A DNA stretch of 64,000 nucleotides from Phenylobacterium sp. (GTDB taxonomy: Bacteria; Pseudomonadota; Alphaproteobacteria; Caulobacterales; Caulobacteraceae): the NCBI RefSeq assembly GCF_030693405.1, contig NZ_JAUYAW010000009.1, positions 17,812-81,811 on the forward strand, in the 5' to 3' direction. The notes beneath the pieces were generated by a model. The model had not been told where the DNA came from. It worked only from the letters and a program-made list of their open reading frames with translations, and did no database searches. Below, piece after piece: positions 60,265-64,000 of the stretch. A program made the position numbers and the translations under genes. Position 1 is the first letter of the stretch. Each line of letters begins with the position of its first letter.

Positions 60265-60687
60265 ATGGATGAAACCGACCGCCAGCTCCTGACCCTGCTG
60301 CGCGCCGACGCCCGCGCCTCGGTGGCGAGCCTGGCCGAGCGCCTGAAGGTCTCCCGCGGCACGGTGCAGAACCGGATCGACAGGATGCGCCAGCGCGGCG
60401 TGATCCAGGGCTTCACCGTGCGCACCCGCCCCGATGTGGAGGCCCAGCGAGTGCGGGCGGTCATGACCATCTCGGTGGAGGGCGAGGGCGGTCCGCGGGT
60501 GGTGCGCGCCCTTCAGGGCTTCGCCGAGGTGGTGGCGGTCCACACCACCAACGGCCGCTGGGACCTGGTGGCCGAGCTGGACACCGACAGCCTGGCCGCC
60601 TTCAGCGCGGCCCTGGACGAGATCCGTTGCATCCCCGGCATCGCCGCCACCGAGACCTCGATCCTGCTGGCGACGACCCGCCTGTAG
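60265..60687 (+). CDS. Lrp/AsnC family transcriptional regulator
   Basis: MDETDRQLLTLLRADARASVASLAERLKVSRGTVQNRIDRMRQRGVIQGF. Confidence 0.93.
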   Translation: MDETDRQLLTLLRADARASVASLAERLKVSRGTVQNRIDRMRQRGVIQGFTVRTRPDVEAQRVRAVMTISVEGEGGPRVVRALQGFAEVVAVHTTNGRWDLVAELDTDSLAAFSAALDEIRCIPGIAATETSILLATTRL

Positions 60688-60742
60688 ATTCTTGGACCAA
60701 GGGGAGGTGGCGGCCGGCGCTTGGCGTGCTTAGATCGCCCCC

Positions 60743-62533
60743 ATGAACGCACCGCTCAAGACCGACACCCTGCCCGAATGGCGCCTGGATGACCTCTATG
60801 CCGGTCGCGACGACCCGCAGATCGAGGCCGACCTGGACAAGGCGCGCAAGGCCGCCGCCGAGCTCCTGACCTATCAGGGCAAGCTGGTGGCCGCCCGTGG
60901 CGAGCCCGAAACCCTGGGCCGGCGGCTCGACGAAACCATCGCCCTCTACGAGGTGGGAACCAACGCCCTCTATGGCGTCGGCGCCTATGCCTCCCTGTCG
61001 TCGAGCACGGCGCGGGACAATCCGGCCTGGGCCAAGTTCGAGGGCGACTTCCGCACCAAGGCCGCGGTGATCGGCGCCGAGACCCTGTTTTTCACCCTGG
61101 AGATCAACCAGCTGGACGAGGCCGAGCTGGACGCGGCCCTGACCGCCCATGCCCCGGCTAGGCGCTGGCTGCCCTGGCTGCGGCGGGTGCGCCTCTCGCG
61201 ACCCCACGAGCTAAGCGCCGAGCTTGAGCGCCTTATGATCGACCGGGGGCCAGGGGTGGCCAACTGGGTGCGCCTCTATGACGAGACGCTCGCCAAGCTG
61301 ACCGCCAAGGTCGGCTCCGAAACCCTGACCCTGCCCGAAACGCTCAACCGGCTGTCAGATCCGGATGGCGCGCGCCGCAAACAGGCCGCCCAGGGGCTGG
61401 CCAAGGCGCTGGAGGCGCGGACCTCGACGCTGGCGCTGTGCCTCAACACCCTGGCCTACGAAAAGCAGGTGGACGACCGCTGGCGGAAATATCCGAGCCC
61501 CGCGGCCTCCCGCCACCTGGCCAACGAGGTGGACGCCGACGCCGTCGAGGCCCTGGTGGAGGCCGTGACCGAAGCCTATCCCGCCGTCAGCCATCGCTAT
61601 TACGCCCTGAAAGCCAAGGTCATGGGCCGCAAGAGCCTGGACTACTGGGACCGCAACGCCCCCCTCGACGCCGCGGCGCCCCGGACCTACAGCTGGCCCC
61701 AGGCCCAGGAGATGGTGCTGGAGTCCTTCTCCGCGCTCGCGCCCCGGTTCGCCGACACCGCCCAGACCTTCTTCACCCAGCCCTGGATCGACGCCCGCCC
61801 GCGGGCCGGCAAGCAGTCGGGCGCCTATTCCCATCCGGTCAGCGCCGACCGGCACCCCTATGTGTTCATGAACTATATGGGCGAGCGCCGAGACGTGCTG
61901 ACGCTCGCCCATGAGCTGGGTCACGCGGTTCACCAGACCCTGTGCGCGCCGCTCGGCACCCTGCTGGCCGACACGCCGCTGACGCTGGCCGAGACCGCCT
62001 CGATCTTTGGCGAAGGCCTGGTCTTCGAGCGCCTGATGGCCGGCGCCACCGACGCCGAGCGCCGCGGCCTGCTGGCCGGCAAGATCGAGGACGGGCTGAA
62101 CACGGTGGTCCGCCAGATCGCCTTCCACAAGTTCGAGACCGCCTTCCACGCCGCCCGCCAGCAGGGCGAGGTCTCCGCCGAGGAGATTTCGGCCATCTGG
62201 ATGGCGGTGATGGGCGAGAGCCTGGGGCCGGCCATCAAGCTGAACGCCGGCTATGAGCACTACTGGGCCTATGTCAGCCACTTCGCCCACGCCCCCTTCT
62301 ATGTCTACGCCTACGCGTTCGGCGACCTGCTGGTGCGGGGCCTGATGGAGAAGCGCCGGGAAGATCCGGAGGGCTTTGCGCCGCTCTACGAGGACCTGCT
62401 TGCCGCCGGCGGCTCCAAGACCTACGTCGAGGCCCTCGCCCCCTTCGGCCTGAATCCGCGGGAAAAGGCCTTCTGGGCGGCGGGCATGACCCAGCTGGAA
62501 CGTCTGGTGGACGAGTTCGAGGCCCTGGTCTGA
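60743..62533 (+). CDS. M3 family oligoendopeptidase F
   Basis: WRLDDLYAGRDDPQIEADL; zinc site TLAHELGHAVHQ; ETASIFGEGLVFERLM. Confidence 0.95.
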   Translation: MNAPLKTDTLPEWRLDDLYAGRDDPQIEADLDKARKAAAELLTYQGKLVAARGEPETLGRRLDETIALYEVGTNALYGVGAYASLSSSTARDNPAWAKFEGDFRTKAAVIGAETLFFTLEINQLDEAELDAALTAHAPARRWLPWLRRVRLSRPHELSAELERLMIDRGPGVANWVRLYDETLAKLTAKVGSETLTLPETLNRLSDPDGARRKQAAQGLAKALEARTSTLALCLNTLAYEKQVDDRWRKYPSPAASRHLANEVDADAVEALVEAVTEAYPAVSHRYYALKAKVMGRKSLDYWDRNAPLDAAAPRTYSWPQAQEMVLESFSALAPRFADTAQTFFTQPWIDARPRAGKQSGAYSHPVSADRHPYVFMNYMGERRDVLTLAHELGHAVHQTLCAPLGTLLADTPLTLAETASIFGEGLVFERLMAGATDAERRGLLAGKIEDGLNTVVRQIAFHKFETAFHAARQQGEVSAEEISAIWMAVMGESLGPAIKLNAGYEHYWAYVSHFAHAPFYVYAYAFGDLLVRGLMEKRREDPEGFAPLYEDLLAAGGSKTYVEALAPFGLNPREKAFWAAGMTQLERLVDEFEALV

Positions 62534-62605
62534 TCCTGGGGTGGTGAAGGGGCGAATCTCGCCTCAAGCCTTGTCATTTTTCAAACGGGCGTTAGTCAGC
62601 AGGGC

Positions 62606-63076
62606 ATGTCCGATGATCTGACCCCCCTGCAGGCCGCCGTCGTTCCGGACGGCTATGTGATCAACCTCTGGCAGCGCGGCTTCGGCCGCACGGTCGGCCC
62701 CTTCTACTCCAAGCGGGACGAGGCCAATAACGAGATCATGGCCTTTCGCGTGGAGGAGCATCACGCCAACGGCATGAACAATTGCCACGGCGGCATGCTG
62801 ATGAGTTTCGCCGACATGGCCTGGGGCCGGGTGATCTCCAACCAGCGCGAGATCGGCTGGGTGACAGTGCGCCTGACCACCGACTTCCTCTCCGGCGCCC
62901 AGATGGGCGACTGGGTCGAGGGCGGCAGCGAGATCGTCTCCGAGCAGGACGACATCTTCACCGTGCGGGGCAAGATCTGGTGCGGCGAGCGGCTGCTGAT
63001 GACCGGCTCCGGCGTCTTCAAGGGCCTGCGCAACATCAAGCGGACGCCGGGCGATCGCCAGGCGCGGCAGGCCTGA
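62606..63076 (+). CDS. PaaI-type hot-dog thioesterase
   Basis: [49 protein letters not shown]. Confidence 0.88.
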   Translation: MSDDLTPLQAAVVPDGYVINLWQRGFGRTVGPFYSKRDEANNEIMAFRVEEHHANGMNNCHGGMLMSFADMAWGRVISNQREIGWVTVRLTTDFLSGAQMGDWVEGGSEIVSEQDDIFTVRGKIWCGERLLMTGSGVFKGLRNIKRTPGDRQARQA

Positions 63077-63080
63077 ACCC

Positions 63081-64000
63081 ATGACCGATCAGAGCAAGAC
63101 CACCCCCGCCGTCGCCGCCGCCGAGTTCGATGACGACCGTCCCGTCCCCACCAAGCCTGGGGAGCTGCCGCCGGAAATCCAGGCCCCTCTGGCGCCGTTC
63201 AAGGGCGAGAAGCCGCCGGCTCCGGCCTGGTTCGAGGCGGTCATCGCCAAGGCGCCGGAACGCAGCTTCGTCACCTCGATGGGCGCCCAGATCGAGGTGC
63301 TGACCTGGGGCGAGGTGGGCAAGCCCGGCCTGCTCCTGGTGCATGGTAACAGCGCCCATGCCGACTGGTGGAGCTTCATCGCCCCCTATCTGGCCGAGGA
63401 CTATCGGGTGGCGTCGATGTCGCTGGCGGGCATGGGCGCCTCGGACTGGCGCGAAACCTACGCCTTCCAGGATTTCGCCGAAGACGCTGAAGCCGTGGCG
63501 CAGGCCACAGGACTCTATGAGGGCGGCCGCAAGCCCATCTATATCGGCCACTCCTTCGGCGGATCGCAGGTCTTCTACGCCGCCAGTCGGCACCCCGAGC
63601 GCATGGCCGCCGCCGTCCTCGTCGACACCGGCTTCGGCGGCCCGCCGCCCAAGGAGCGCGAGGAGATGGAGCGCCGCATGGAGCAGGTGCGCAACATCCC
63701 CACCGCCGACCGGCCCAAGCGGGTCTACGCGACCCTGGAGCAGGCGCTCGCCCGCTTCCGCTTCATGCCGCCCCAGGCGGCCGGCCATCTGTTCGTCGCC
63801 GACTTTATTGCGCGGAAATCCCTGAAGCGCGCGCCGCTGGAGGACGGGTCAGGCGAAGGCTGGACCTGGATGTTCGACCCGGCCATGTGGAACAAGCTCG
63901 ACCGCAGCGCCATGAACGCCCTGGTCACCGAAGGCCCCCCCAAGGTCGAGGTGCCTGTCGCCCATATTCACGGGGAGCATTCCCCAGTGGTCGCGAGGCG
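63081..64000 (+). CDS. Alpha/beta hydrolase (3' truncated by window edge)
   Basis: LLLVHGNSAHADWWSFIAPYL; YIGHSFGGSQVFYAA nucleophile elbow; open to window end. Confidence 0.9.
   Translation, partial: MTDQSKTTPAVAAAEFDDDRPVPTKPGELPPEIQAPLAPFKGEKPPAPAWFEAVIAKAPERSFVTSMGAQIEVLTWGEVGKPGLLLVHGNSAHADWWSFIAPYLAEDYRVASMSLAGMGASDWRETYAFQDFAEDAEAVAQATGLYEGGRKPIYIGHSFGGSQVFYAASRHPERMAAAVLVDTGFGGPPPKEREEMERRMEQVRNIPTADRPKRVYATLEQALARFRFMPPQAAGHLFVADFIARKSLKRAPLEDGSGEGWTWMFDPAMWNKLDRSAMNALVTEGPPKVEVPVAHIHGEHSPVVAR

Overview
The window is a 64 kb, high-GC, densely coding chromosomal segment. It looks like an alphaproteobacterium of the Caulobacterales (Caulobacter/Phenylobacterium-like): TipF, CpdR, GapR and TacA homologues, TTGAC-type promoters and many TonB receptors. 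Most of it is housekeeping: mutL, lspA-ileS-ribF, etfBA, clpP, typA, rpmJ, one tRNA-Val(GAC), mnmC and pepF, plus metabolic enzymes. I saw no CRISPR array, prophage, transposase or obvious defence island. The most interesting signals lie outside the annotated ORFs. (1) A compact ~85-nt intergenic small RNA candidate (about 32816-32900) has its own promoter, two hairpins, an exposed CCUCCC anti-Shine-Dalgarno motif and a UUCG-capped terminator. (2) A 25-codon leader ORF upstream of a GNAT acetyltransferase carries a 10-nt sequence duplicated in the 3' arm of a downstream hairpin, which is attenuator-like. (3) Two ACCCGGGT palindromes bracket the -35 of an apparently leaderless phosphotransferase promoter. 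(4) motA carries a single-base frameshift. Functional clusters worth follow-up are TonB receptor-PepSY-DUF2271-DUF4198-ApbE, and an ornithine aminotransferase/guanidino-hydrolase/Lrp module. All family assignments come from reading the translated sequence by eye; no database search was run.
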